Counted from the stretch's first letter, positions 20,526-30,837 are shown. The stretch is 64,000 nucleotides of DNA from Blastomussa wellsi (GCA_947652115.1 OX393564.1:13093097-13157096); one strand, 5' to 3'. Numbers and translations: made by a program. The notes: generated by a model from the sequence alone, not told the origin.

Positions 20526-20947
20526 ATGTCTGAAGAACAGCAACCGACCGTTCCAGTCTCATAGGCAACTTCACAAACTCCTGCAACAAAGCCTGCCAAA
20601 AATCCCAAACGGGTAGCTGCTGGCAAAATGGTTGCTGAAAGAACACGGTTGGCCGCGAAGCGCAGAAAAAAGCCGTAGCCGAGGCTTCTGTCATAATTGC
20701 AAACGATAAACAATCTGCACCTGCTCCGCCGGTTCCAGAGACCCCACCACCGCCCGATTCCAAAAGTTTTCAAAATCTTCTCAGCACAAACCAATGGATC
20801 TCTATTATTGGAATCGGCGCTACACTTGTTACAACCTATGTCAACCGTGAAGACATCCGAGCCTTTTTTAAGGCACGGGCACCAGCATCTGCATCTGCAC
20901 CCGCATCTGCAACGCCACCCAGAAAAGGCATTCTCCCGATGGACTAA
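20526..20947 (+). pseudogene. Basic, Pro-rich single-pass membrane protein (broken)
   Basis: ATG 20526 gives MSEEQQPTVPVS, an in-frame TAG, then a Lys/Arg-rich stretch (KNPKRVAAGKMVAERTRL, KRRKK). A frameshift near 20676 leads to KAVAEASVIIANDKQSAP, a Pro-rich linker (VPETPPPPDS), a likely membrane segment NQWISIIGIGATLVTTYV, and an Ala/Ser/Pro-rich tail ending at TAA 20945-20947. One stop and one frameshift show decay. Function unknown; basic plus membrane-anchored composition would suit a minor virion protein, but that is inference. Confidence 0.6.
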
Positions 20948-20998
20948 AGTAGCAAAAATCTTTTGAACATATACTACAGAAGCATACACCAACATCGC

Positions 20999-21238
20999 AA
21001 TGGGAGAAGCATACTACCAACGGTAAAAAAAAAACATCGCAGCAGTTACAGCTACTGGCTTTGGTTTCGGGTGGTGACGTATCAGTGCCTTAAAACTGGC
21101 AGTTGTTTGTTCAAAAAGCCTGTCGTAGTCGAGCTACTTGACGAGGAGCAATTTTGGAGTTTAAAAGATGTAGAAAAGCAGCTGTTGAAAAAAATACTAC
21201 GAAACAATCAAGACGAGTCTACAAAAGAAGAGCTATAA
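20999..21238 (+). pseudogene. Small protein before MSDNK gene, copy B
   Basis: ATG 20999 starts MGEAYYQR, then TAA next to an A10 run. In the shifted frame the sequence continues through a hydrophobic part and KTGSCLFKKPVVVELLDEEQ, then LKDVEKQLLKKIL, to TAA 21236-21238, two bases before the MSDNK start. The A-run is the likely frameshift site. An alternative start at 20963 is possible. Unknown function. Confidence 0.5.
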
Positions 21239-21240
21239 AC

Positions 21241-21445
21241 ATGTCCGACAACAAGCTCGTCAAAATCGTCATGGATGCCTCGCTGCTGGAATAGGCTGGG
21301 TGGCCAAAAAAACGTTCAAGAAAAGTTTTACAGGTGACCCTTCTTATTCTATCGAAAACTACGCATTGTTCACAGCTGTCATGACGGGGAGCGTTGGGCT
21401 CAAAAAATACCTGGAGGACCAGAAAATCCTTCCCACCAATGCCTA
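21241..21445 (+). pseudogene. Small membrane protein 2 (MSDNK family), Polinton copy B (broken)
   Basis: MSDNKLVKIVMDAS matches copy A, then a short deletion and stop near 21290. In another frame GIGWVAKKTFKKSFTGDPSY, then IENYALFTAVMTGSVGLKK, continues to TAG 21443-21445. The C-terminal DQKILPTNA is lost in copy A. Two-base spacing from the preceding gene supports a compact gene chain. Confidence 0.7.
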
Positions 21446-21508
21446 GCTGAAGCGTTGTTGACACCAGATTATTTTTCTTATTTGAAAATACTTCATAATA
21501 TATAACAC

Positions 21509-21934
21509 ATGGCAAGTGTCGCGATTATGGTTGATGGGGCTGTGTTGAACGCAGTGGCTTTCATCGGCGGTAATTATTTCGCGAGAGCTTTTGGGGGCGG
21601 TGACAAAGCAGCGATAGAAGAAAAAGTGCGCCATGATAAAGATCTCGAGGCGTACCAAGCTGCGTACGCAAAATACGCGCATGACCGCACCAAACTTCTA
21701 GACTGGATTGCGACAAACGCGCAAATAAAGGAGGAGGCCAAGACGAACTTCACCAACACTGACTACGCCTTCAAACTCTACAACAGGGTGCACCCTGAAG
21801 AACGGATGGCACCTCCCAAAGAGCCCAGGTTTTCTGATTTCTATCAGCCAAGCGACCAGCAGAAAAGGGGTGAACTCGCGTTCGTGGGCGCCGGGGCGCT
21901 CGCTCTGGGCTACGCAGCCTTCCGGTTCCTTTAA
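21509..21934 (+). CDS. Small membrane protein 1, Polinton copy B (intact frame)
   Basis: 141 residues with a hydrophobic N-terminal part (MASVAIMVDGAVLNAVAFIG), a charged helical middle (ARAFGGGDKAAIEEKVRHDK; LLDWIATNAQIKEEAKTN) and a hydrophobic C-terminal segment ending LALGYAAFRFL. The mirror copy A (17890-18297) is frameshifted. The stop lies 22 bp before the integrase start. Two terminal hydrophobic segments suggest membrane association. No catalytic motif is seen. The intact frame and presence in both copies make this a real element gene of unknown role. Confidence 0.78.
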   Translation: MASVAIMVDGAVLNAVAFIGGNYFARAFGGGDKAAIEEKVRHDKDLEAYQAAYAKYAHDRTKLLDWIATNAQIKEEAKTNFTNTDYAFKLYNRVHPEERMAPPKEPRFSDFYQPSDQQKRGELAFVGAGALALGYAAFRFL

Positions 21935-21956
21935 ACTTTTTTGCTCCTATATAACG

Positions 21957-22934
21957 ATGGATGCCAAACTGGCAAAGATATACTACGGCCCGGGGGGATA
22001 TTGGAAAGGCCTTGCCACTATCAAAAAATTATCCGAGGCCGCCAAGGTGCCAGAAGACGCCGCACAAAAGTGGCTGATAAGCCAAGCCCTCTGGCAGATT
22101 TACCTGCCCGCTCCGAGGCGCATTCCTCGACCACAATTTGACGTGAACACACCCAACGCGGTCCACCTGCCACACGACAAGCTGCCCCACGGACGCAAAG
22201 TTTTCAAATACGCGCTGACTGTTGTCAACGTGGCAAGCCGCTACAAAGAGGCAGAACCCTTGAGTTCGAAAAATTCTGATGAGGTCGCCCAGGCCTTTCA
22301 GAAGATTTACAAGCGCGCCCCTTTGAAATGGCCTCAACTGCTGCAGGTTGATCCTGGGCGCGAATTCATGGGCGCCGTTACAAAAGAAATTGAAAAGCAC
22401 AAAACCAATATCCGGCGCGGACGCGTTGACATTCACCGCGACCATGCCATTGTTGAACGTTTCAACCGCACCCTTGCCGAGCGCTTGTTCGGCCACCAGT
22501 ACGCCGTGGAAATGCGTCTCCCTCCTGGCCAACGGTCCACTGCGTGGGTGGAAAGACTTCCTCTCGTTGTTTTGGCTTTGAACAACGAAGTCACCCAGCT
22601 GACGGGGAAAAAACCTGCGGAAGCGATCAAAGAAAAGGCTGTTTCTGTGCAGCCATCACCTCCTTATTTTCGACCTGTTGGGAAGGCCGAATAATTCCTC
22701 CCCTCTTTTGTCCAAGTTCGCTATCTCTACCAACCGGGTGAACTTGAAGCAGGCGCAAGAAGGGCCACAGATCCGATCTGGTCGTTGAAAGTTTACAACA
22801 TTGAAAGAGTTTGGATCAAACAAAATCAACCAGTTCTCTATTATTTGCACAACTGGCCCAAGCGCGGTTTTGTGCGTGAAGAGCTCATGACTGTCCCTCC
22901 ACACACCACTCGTCCTCCGTCTGACGTCTCCTAA
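21957..22934 (+). pseudogene. Polinton integrase, copy B: first catalytic Asp deleted, one stop
   Basis: ATG 21957 gives MDAKLAKIYYGPGGYW as in copy A. The core shows NTPNAVHLPHDK where copy A has NAVHQADLLFLPHDK: an 18-bp in-frame deletion removes QADLLF, including the first catalytic Asp. The second Asp (VDPGREFMG) and the Glu (AIVERFNRTLAERLF) are present. An in-frame TAA at 22692-22694 precedes the C-terminal part (VQVRYLYQPGELEAG, DPIWSLKVYNIERVW), which continues in the same frame to TAA 22932-22934. So the frame is otherwise continuous, but the enzyme would be dead through loss of the Asp. The convergent polB-B ends about 20 bp further on. Confidence 0.88.
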
Positions 22935-22954
22935 ATGTGAAATTCGGTTGTTTA

Positions 22955-25900
22955 AGTGTGTATCGCGTTGGGCAGCACCCACCTTTTGTCGTAATAAGCG
23001 CTCAGCCCCAGTTTCTTCTGCTCATAAGTGACCATCCAGCCGTCCCGCATCCTGAAACCTCTGTTGGTTGCCATGTCCTTGCTACCTTCCAAAGCTGTCT
23101 TTAAACGCTGCCAGGTTATGTTTTTTTGCTTCTTCGACATCCCTTTCGTGCTTAACTTCTTTTTTTCGCCCGGTCGACGAAATAACACTTTGAGCAGAGC
23201 GCGATCATCCGGCTGCCCTCGCACTCGAGTTTGAAGAGCCCGGGCGTGCGGCCGCTCCATTTGTCCCAAGCCAGCCACTGCTTCTTCTGCGTCTCGAATT
23301 CCGCTTGCAGCTCTGGCCTGACAAGGTCCTAGAGACGCTCCCCGGAGATGGCCATGTAGTTGCTGTCTGTGTCCATCTGGATCAGCTCAAAATCTCTTCT
23401 GACGAAATACCTGTCGAGGAATTCTTAGTAGAATTCCAGCATCCGCAGCTTGGCCGGCTGATAGACAGCGATTCCTACCTGAAACGGCCGCCTGATTGTG
23501 ATCCTTGGCTTGCGGCTTTCCAGCTCATACGCCTGCCCGATCTCATCAAGGTCGGAGAAATACGCGCTTCGCAGGGCTCTGTCGACCACCTTCTCATCTT
23601 TGGTGTAAATTACGTTTGTCTGCCGCTCCAAGGCTTCGATGAGCTTCCCGTACCCGCTGTTCCCTAGCAGCTTGAACATCTCCGCCAGCACCGCCTTGCT
23701 TTTTTCCACGTCTCCTGTCCGCCGCGCCTAGGTGACCTCCTCCACGAACCAGTGAAAGATCTTGCCCGGTTGGTAGTTGATTGACCGATGGGCACGTGTG
23801 ACAACCGCCCCGTGGTCCACACACCAACGCAGCAGAGGGGCGTACAGCAACAGTCTCTCTGCGGACAGGGCGCCCACGAGTTTTTTCCCGTCTCCGCGAT
23901 TTCTGCCTGTATTCGAGCATATGCTTCGGGACGACTTCGCTCGGCACCTTTTTGTTGTAGAAGAACGGGCACATTTCCTCAAACTTTCGGCAAATCCGAA
24001 CCATTTTCCTTCTTGAGCCTGCGTGTTAGCCCTGGCACTACCACCTCCTTTTGGGAGTAGTCGTCTTCGGCGTACTACGGGACGACCTTTTCCTTCCCGC
24101 AAGGCATTTCTCTCAGCATGGTTGAAAGATAGAGGGCGTTGGCGTCGTAACCCAAGATCTTTTTGCACAGACGGGCGTCTTCGTATTGGTGCGATCTTAT
24201 CTTTGTCACCCCAACTTCGTGGTAGCGCGTGAACACGAGGCTCGGGCCTCAGACCACAGCTCCTTTCAACATCTCGTACGCTTCTTTGCCTGGACTGTAT
24301 AGCTCCGCGCCTTTCTCGACCGCTCCCCGGAGTAAGTAGTGCAAACTCACCCCCGGGACACTGACCGCGTCTTTCAAGATGTCGATTCCTTTTTCGGTGT
24401 AGAAGGCCCGTATCTTTTCTAAAGCCTCGAGGCCAGGTGCCACGTTCAGATTGTTGTAGTAGCGCACCAGTCCGCGAAGGTGCGCATGCCTTTTTCTTCG
24501 AACAGGCGCTTGCACCCCTTCCCATTCGTCTCTCGAGAGCACATGCTCGCCCTTCAGACGTGAGTACCACGCTGGGTAGTCTGGGAGCCCTGGATAGTCG
24601 AGCTTTTGGGGCGAGTCGAACCACTCGTACGGAAACCATGATTTCTGCATTGTGTATCCGTAGGCTCGGACCCACTTTTCGTAGCTGGTCCCCGGGCCAA
24701 GGTGGTTTATTATGTCTAGGAAACGGAAGCCCCAGGTCCTTTTTTGGCCACTCTGACTTTGTTGGTTGTGTCAGCAAGGCAGTCAGTGAAGTGGTTTTTG
24801 ATGAGGTTATCGTAGCTGCCCGAGTTGAACCCGACGACTGGCATCTGGTTGCACCATTCATCAAGTTTTAGCCACTGCGCTTTCGACAGCAGGCTCACGT
24901 CTTCTGGCACAAACTCCGCCCGGACTTGGGCCCGATGTTTTTTCCGTGCCTCTTCAGCTCTTCCATAAACTTGCGTACCAGCTCAGCGGGATCTCTTTCG
25001 CAGATGTGGGTGGGCTCTCTCTCGAGTGTGTCGCCGATGCTCACCGAGATTGGTGGGATCGACGTGGGCTCCTTCCGCTTGTTGGAATCGCCGTACGCCT
25101 CGAAATCGTACAGGATCGCGTGCGGGTAGCTTTTTGTTTCGGTCTGCGGGGGTTCGGCGTCGATTTCCCCAACTTCACACGCCCAAGCCTCGATTACGCG
25201 GTAGCAGGCCTCCCGGAGCGTTCTTGTGCGCCTCTGCGTGGCCTTCCACCTGTCTTCGAGCGTTTGACCGAAATGGGTTATGATTTTGTCGCGATCGTGT
25301 GGGTAACATTTCCGGCACCCGTGCCAGTAGCAGCCGTGGTATTGAAATACGGTCTTTGTTTCATGGTTGTAACCGTCCACTGGTACCCGCTCAACCAACC
25401 TCTCACCTACGTGTCCACACATTGCGTGGTGGATGTGAATTTTCCGCCGCTTGGCCTCTTGGTCTAGCCACTTTAGCGATTCTCGGGAAGCTCTATGTTT
25501 TTGATAGAAAGCCTCCTCGAATGCTGTCTGCGGGGCTTCGACTTTTTTGCCCGGCAATCGATTTTCGTTTTCCCTTGCGCACACGTTTGGGTATGCCGTT
25601 GACCGCCAGCTTGTGTGAATCTCGCACGGCAATGAACACATGCATAAATTTTCGCAAGTTTTGCTGTGTCTTTTTTCAAAAAGGCATGCCCCTCGTAAAT
25701 GCCGATTGTCAGAATGTTTGTCAGCTTGGCCAAACCACTTCGTCGTCTTCTCCCCGCTCAGGCTGATAAACCTTGATGCCGCGCCAATCTGAAAAACCGA
25801 CCCCTTTGTTGAGATGTTTTCCAACCTTATCTAATTCATCAAGAGATTTTTTTGGACAGTCGATTGGAGCAGTTTTGAGTTTGAAGAAACTCTCGACAAG

Positions 25901-26649
25901 CTCACGAGCTGCTGCTGTACTTCGATCAGGCCGGGCTCTTCGGTGCAATGCAGCGCCAGTCTGGCAAGGGGCCTGTGCCCAACAAAGGCTGCCGGTCAAG
26001 CACAACCTTCACAAATACATCCGAATAGCCCCTGAACACCCACTTTGTGTCCGGTCTTTCAATGTTATCAACTTGCAGACGCTCCTCCTCCTTTTCATTC
26101 AACCATTTTTCCGCTTCAGACAGTTCGCTTATCCAAGGCGACCCCCCGGAGTTTTTATAAAACAAGATGATGGTTCCATCCTCGACGTTTTGCAACCAAT
26201 AAGAATAGTCGTGCCTAAGATACATGGATGTGTTGACTCTCTCTCGAATCTTTTCCATGAAAAACTCTGTGAGGTTTTTTTCCTCTCCTTGGACCGACCA
26301 TCTTATAAATCGTCGCCCTGCTACCGTTCTTCCCTCAGCCTCTGGTTCGTTAAAGAACCATTCAAGAGATTGTCGGTAGTTCTCCTTCGATTTGACTTTC
26401 TGGGCAGTAATTGGATCAAACGTTTTTAGGATGCTTTTTCTTGCCCCTCTTTTTTGCCTTGGGGGCGCTCTTGGCCCGTATGGTTTTGGAAGTAGAGGTT
26501 TGGGCAGACGCTCTAGGGCTTTCGGGGGGTATGCGCTCATCAAACACATTCCGAATTTCTGGTTTTATGTGTTCTGACAGTTTTTCAAAATCAATTTCCG
26601 CTAGTGCTTGTTCTAAATCCTGTGCAAGCAACGGCGCAGACATCGACAA
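22955..26649 (-). pseudogene. Protein-primed DNA polymerase B, Polinton copy B, different clade (broken)
   Basis: Starts MSMSAPLLAQDLEQALAEID at 26649, with a Lys/Ser-rich linker and a frameshift near 26430. Recognisable blocks in order: RSTAAARELVESFFKLK (about 25920), YHGCYWHGCRKC (about 25330), LYDFEAYGD (exonuclease motif I, about 25100), WFPYEWFDSP (about 24620), DAVSVPGVSLHYLLRG (about 24330), FEEMCPFFYNKKVP (about 23960), KLLGNSGYGKLIEALER (motif B, about 23650), QMDTDSNYM (motif C, about 23365) and DKRWVLPNAIHT near the C-terminus. At least six frame changes and several stops (for example TAA in the block after motif B and TAG after motif C). Motif wording differs throughout from polB-A, which lacks the GCYWHGC block and has the HCHITG insert instead. 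Confidence 0.85.
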
Positions 26650-26684
26650 CTTTGTATAATGTGCGAGAAAATAATTTGCTTTTT

Positions 26685-26880
26685 AATGCAAATCTCTAAC
26701 TGTTGACTTTCTAACAAGTATGCAAATCTCTAACTGGTTGACTTGCTTTTATAACAAGTATGCAAATCTCTAACTGCTTGCTCTTTTGTCATGCAAAGCT
26801 CTAACTGGTTGACATCAGCTCGAGCAAAATACCACCCCCCAAGTTTACTTTACTGGTTGATATCAGCTCGTGCAAAACAC
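26685..26880. repeat. Tandem repeat upstream of polB-B
   Basis: Four or five variants of a unit centred on ATGCAAATCTCTAACTGGTTGA, spaced about 40-55 bp, followed by two copies of TTGA(C/T)ATCAGCTCG. They lie just upstream of the polB-B start, between it and the zinc-ribbon gene. ATGCAAAT is an octamer-type transcription factor motif, so a promoter role is possible but unproven. Confidence 0.7.
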
Positions 26881-27016
26881 GTTCAAAAATTTTTCTTAGC
26901 CTTTTCTTGTTTGCCAAGAGCCGCCCTTTAAGGTTGTTCCCGCCGCAAGCAAAACACAATCGGTAATCGCTCATAACTCCAACGCCGCAGCTGCGGCATG
27001 GTGCCGGCTTTTGCAT
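26801..27016 (-). CDS. Small zinc-ribbon protein
   Basis: 71 residues starting MQKPAPCRSCGVGVMSDY, with CxxC at residues 7-10 and a second CxxC at 21-24 (LCFACGG), followed by a basic helix (KGRLLANKKRLRKIF). Four Cys in two pairs suit a zinc ribbon. Same strand as polB-B and upstream of it; its 3' end overlaps the tandem repeat, which may have extended the frame. Specific role unknown. Confidence 0.55.
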   Translation of the reverse strand: MQKPAPCRSCGVGVMSDYRLCFACGGNNLKGRLLANKKRLRKIFERVLHELISTSKVNLGGGILLELMSTS

Positions 27017-27019
27017 TCC

Positions 27020-27300
27020 CTTTTTTATTTGGGAGTTATGCTGCGAGCAATATTCTCCGACAGACCGTTTGCCGCAGTTCTCTTTCCTATTTCACACCAA
27101 CCACACGCAGTTGTTTGCCCCGCGTACCATTTTGTTGCATACATGGTGTCGCTTCTGTCCAATTGTCCGAACCAGCCGGCCAGGGGGTTGTCCTTCTTCG
27201 ACAAGTAGTATATCATGTAGTTAATGAATACAACCGCAATACCCACCGTTAGATATGCCAATTTCGGAAGCCCCCAACAGCGCAGTTTTGTTTGCATCTT
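27020..27300 (-). CDS. Small membrane protein upstream of zinc-ribbon gene
   Basis: From an ATG near 27300 the frame reads a short N-terminus, a membrane segment (LAYLTVGIAVVFINYMIYYL), then LAGWFGQLDRSDTMYATKWY and CGWCEIGKRTAANGL, ending just before the zinc-ribbon start. The frame also stays open upstream into the inverted half of the fold-back, which is not native sequence. The N-terminal coding part is the arm that is duplicated inverted at 27325-27423. No known domain. Confidence 0.5.
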
Positions 27301-27423
27301 TGTTTCCATATTTGTAAAAACGAGATGCAAACTGGCTGTTTTTCGCTGTTGGGGGCTTCCGAAATTGGTATATCTAACGGTGGGTATCAGGTGGTATTCA
27401 TTAACTACATGATATACTACTAA
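27208..27423. repeat. Fold-back inverted repeat, ~90-bp arms
   Basis: The left arm (about 27208-27298: AGTAGTATATCATGTAGTTA, then the CCACCGTTAGATAT region) is repeated in inverse at about 27325-27423 with few mismatches and small indels; 26 bp lie between. The right arm ends exactly where LINE coding homology starts (27424). Confidence 0.9.
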
Positions 27424-30070
27424 TTCTAAAATACCCAAGCTTTCCAATAATGACACAAGAATATGTGATGGAAAGCTAACAGTCGATGAGTGTTATAAGA
27501 GTCTCCAGCTGTTTGAAGGTAACAAGTCACCTGGAAACGACGGTTTAACAGTCGAGTTCTACGGAGCGTTTTGGCACATTTTAGGTGGTGTTATGGTTGA
27601 AAGCTTAAACTATTCCTACGACTGTGGCGAATTATCAAATTCCCAAAAAGAAGCTATAATAACCTTAATCGAGAAAAAAGATAAAGACAAAAGGCACTTG
27701 TCAAACTGGAGACCGATTTCTCTTATTAATGTAGATGTTAAAATAGGTTCAAAAGCTATCGCAAAGAGATTAGAGATTGTGTTACCTAATATTATACATT
27801 ACAACCAATGTGCTTATGTCAAAGGGAGGACCACTTTCGATTCAGTTAGAACGATTGAAGATGTTATGGAATTTACTAAAAGATACAACATTGAAGGAAA
27901 AATGATCTGTATAGATTTTAAAGAAGCCTTCTACACTGTAAGCAGGAATTTTTTATTTCGTACACTGGCTGCTTTTGGTTTTGGACCATCATTTATACAA
28001 TGGATCGACACTTTTTATAACAAAATCTCAAGTTGTGTCCTCAAAAACGGATTTTATACTCCGCCCTTCGCAGTTGAAAGAGGATTAATACAGGGTGACC
28101 CCCTCTCCGCTTATTTGTTTATTACAGTTTTAGAGATTTTATGCATCAGCATACGCAACAACAAGGACATCCATGGCTTGTTAGTGGACAAAGAAGAAAT
28201 TAAATTAGGCCTTTTTGCTGATGATCTGACTGGCTTTCCGAAAGATGACCTCTCTGTTGAACATTTTCTCAAGGTTATAGAAGATTATGGAAGTTGCTTG
28301 GGCCTCGAAATTAACCATAAGAAATCAGAAATATTGTTATTAGGCAATCCCGCTTATATTTCACAGGAAGGAAACGCCGTTCCAGACAAATTTCAGAATA
28401 TAAAAGTCAAGAAATCTGTTAAAATATTGGGAGTGAACTTCTCTTATGATATTCAAGCCAGAAATAAGCTAAATGCCGATGAATTAATTAGCTCTATTCA
28501 ACAAAAATTACGAATCTGGAAGTGGAGGGATTTGACTATTATCGGAAGAATCCAAATTGTAAAAACTTTTATTATCCCTATATTCTTATATCGGGTGAGT
28601 TTGATACCAATGGATAAAGATTTTGTGAAACAAGTAAATAAAATTATTTTCGATTTTATCTGGAAGGGAAAGGATAAAATTAAACGCTCGGCTCTCGGTA
28701 GTGAAATTGAAGATGGAGGACTAAAAGCCCGACATCTAGAGTCTATTGTTGAAACGCAAAGAGTACTTTGCTGCAAGAAATTGCCAAGTGATCTGCCGAG
28801 CAGCTGGAAAACAATTCTTCTGTATTATCTCAAACCTGTTGGAGGGAAATTGATCTTATGCTGTAACTATGAATTGCAGAAATTGCCGATACAACTGCCA
28901 AAATTCTATGAAGATCGCTTTAAAAGTTTTGCAAAGTGCGCCGCGGCAAGTTGGGGCAGTGTAGAGGATTTAAATGGAAACGATCTTGGAAATATGATTC
29001 TTTGGAATAATAAATTTGTTTATATTGGAGGCAAGTCTGTGTTTTTTAAAAATCTTGCAGAGAAAGGAATAACTAGAATTAGGCATTTAATATCCGATAA
29101 CAATGAGTTTATTATTAAAAACAACCGCATATTGAGGGAGCTAAGGATTTCGCCGCTTGATGCATTTAGACTTCTGACTTTAATTGATGCTTTACCAGAT
29201 GAATGGCGCGAAGCTTCAAGAGCAAGCTCCTATATGGAGGATGGGCCTTTTAATATACACGATGAGATCAAATTAAACTTAAATAAGCAAACTGTTCTAA
29301 TAAAAACAGCGGTTTCTAAGACTGTCTATAAGGAACTTCGAAATAAAATCATCACCCCACCGACTGCTCAGTCGAATTTTAACGCCAGATTTGTTGGCGA
29401 TGTCTTAGAATGGAAAGAGTTTTACAGCTTGCCTTTTCGTGTTACCTTAGATACAGAGTCGCGTGAATTTCAGTATAAATTGCTTAACAGATGTCCTGTA
29501 ACAAATGCTTTTTTATATTAAGTTGGAGTCGCACAATCTCCGGCATGTTCCTTTTGTGGAGAAATGGATGAATCCGTTGAGCACCTTATTACATCTTGTC
29601 GTTATTCTAAGAATTTTTGGGCTGAAGTTATAAAATGGTTTGACAAACAAGGAATTAAAATCGCTAATCTTTCTGAAAAGGATATAATGTTTGGCATTGT
29701 AAGGTGTGATGATGAATTATTTGTAAATCACGTTTTGCTAGTTGCCAAACAATACTTATATTATTGTAGACAAAGTAGTTCTTTACCTTCAATTAGAGTT
29801 TTTAATTCCAAAATTAAAATTACTTATCAACTTGAGACAATGATTGCTAAATCAAATAATAAATTGACAGCTCACAATATAAAATGGGGCAAAACAAAAC
29901 AAAATAATGTGCAATCCTGTACCGCTACTGTACATATGCTAATATCTAAACTAAATGCTATACAATGTGAAAAGATGGTTATGAAGGGGTCTGTGTGTAT
30001 ATGTTTGTCGGTGTGTGAATTAATTATTATTATAATTTTTTCTTTCTTTCTCTGTACTAACTTAAGTTAA
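27424..30070 (+). pseudogene. LINE ORF2 reverse transcriptase with one in-frame TAA
   Basis: The frame opens at the fold-back border and reads KSPGNDGLTVEFY (RT fingers), WRPISLINVDVKI, MICIDFKEAFYTVSRNFLF (motif A; the usual AFD is AFY), RGLIQGDPLSAYLFI (motif B, with the usual GxRQGCPLSP altered to GLIQGDPLSA), GLFADDLTGF (catalytic FADD) and LGLEINHKKSEIL. TAA at 29519-29521 is the only stop. The same frame continues with ACSFCGEMDESVEHLITSC, the C-terminal Cys/His knuckle (zf-RVT type), to TAA 30068-30070. The conserved Asp of motif A is still present in IDFK. Length from the RT is that of a normal L1/Tx1-like ORF2 C-terminal two thirds. Confidence 0.87.
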
Positions 30071-30135
30071 AGTGTATGTTTAAACTGTATGCTATAATCG
30101 GAAAATCAATGAATATCATTAAAATAAAAAAAAGA
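27424..30135 (+). mobile_element. L1/Tx1-like LINE, 5'-truncated
   Basis: ORF2 from just before the RT to its end, a short untranslated region and an A-rich tail (AAAATAAAAAAAAG, about 30119-30135). The endonuclease and ORF1 are missing. The 5' end abuts the fold-back at 27208-27423. A related LINE's ORF1 and endonuclease lie at 46690-47900 on the minus strand. Confidence 0.88.
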
Positions 30136-30230
30136 GACTACGATGTTACTTAAGAAAAATAAGGAAAACACTTCTCCAAGTTTCAGACGTGCGCGTTATT
30201 CCAAACCTCAGATATTCGTCGACATGTTTC

Positions 30231-30265
<35 letters not shown>

Positions 30266-30837
30266 ATTGGTGTACCTCAGTGGAACACCAACATGGCGGC
30301 CGGAAATAGTGTAAACGTCTGGAGTTTACCTTGGTTATCTAGGCGACTGGTTACCTGTTCTGAACAAACAAATATTCAAATAAACACTTTTCCTAATACT
30401 TAAACTTCTCAAATGGCAAAATCTCGCGAGATAAGTATGTGGTTTTCGACAGACATGATCGTAACTTTATGCCAAGCACTGCCATAACTCTGAAATTCAA
30501 ATTGCGCTGGTTTCCAAACGGAGGACGCTCTTGGGCTGAAAAGTTGTACACAGATATAAATTTAGCACCTCTTATGCCTGATGAGTATAAAAAGTTTGGT
30601 GGCTCTTTGGTTTTGGATTTTAGAATTTGTTGATTTCATTTCCCTTGTAATATTGTCCCTTGTGGCGTTTTATGTCTTTGTTGTTTCTTATTTTGTCAGA
30701 AAGTTTTTCTGCGCAGAGGATGCAAATATAAGGGGAAAGAGAGCAAACGTGCCTGGCTCCTCTTTCAGGCATGAAGAAATTGCTTGTCTAACCGTCATTA
30801 AGAATTCAGATTTCTATATTATGGTATAATAACTTGA
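30136..30837. other. Unassigned sequence after LINE tail
   Basis: Short frames at 30143-30403 and 30581-30829 show no recognisable domain; the second has a hydrophobic segment. I see no gene I can defend here. Confidence 0.4.

Larger units (their letters stand above)
18785..27300. mobile_element. Polinton/Maverick-type element, copy B
   Basis: Plus-strand genes in series: capsid-like C-terminal fragment, A32-type packaging ATPase, unknown protein, Pro-rich membrane protein, small protein, MSDNK membrane protein, membrane protein 1 and integrase. Then polB, a zinc-ribbon protein and a membrane protein run on minus. The set (PolB, retroviral-type integrase, FtsK/A32-type ATPase, capsid-like protein) defines a Polinton/adintovirus-type element. 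The left end is truncated within the capsid-like gene at the junction with copy A; the right end is lost in the fold-back at 27208-27423. Confidence 0.8.

Noticed and set aside
23728..25824. Several overlapping long frames opposite or out of phase to polB-B
   Set aside because: GC-rich decayed polB gives open shadow frames; only those carrying PolB motifs in order were kept.
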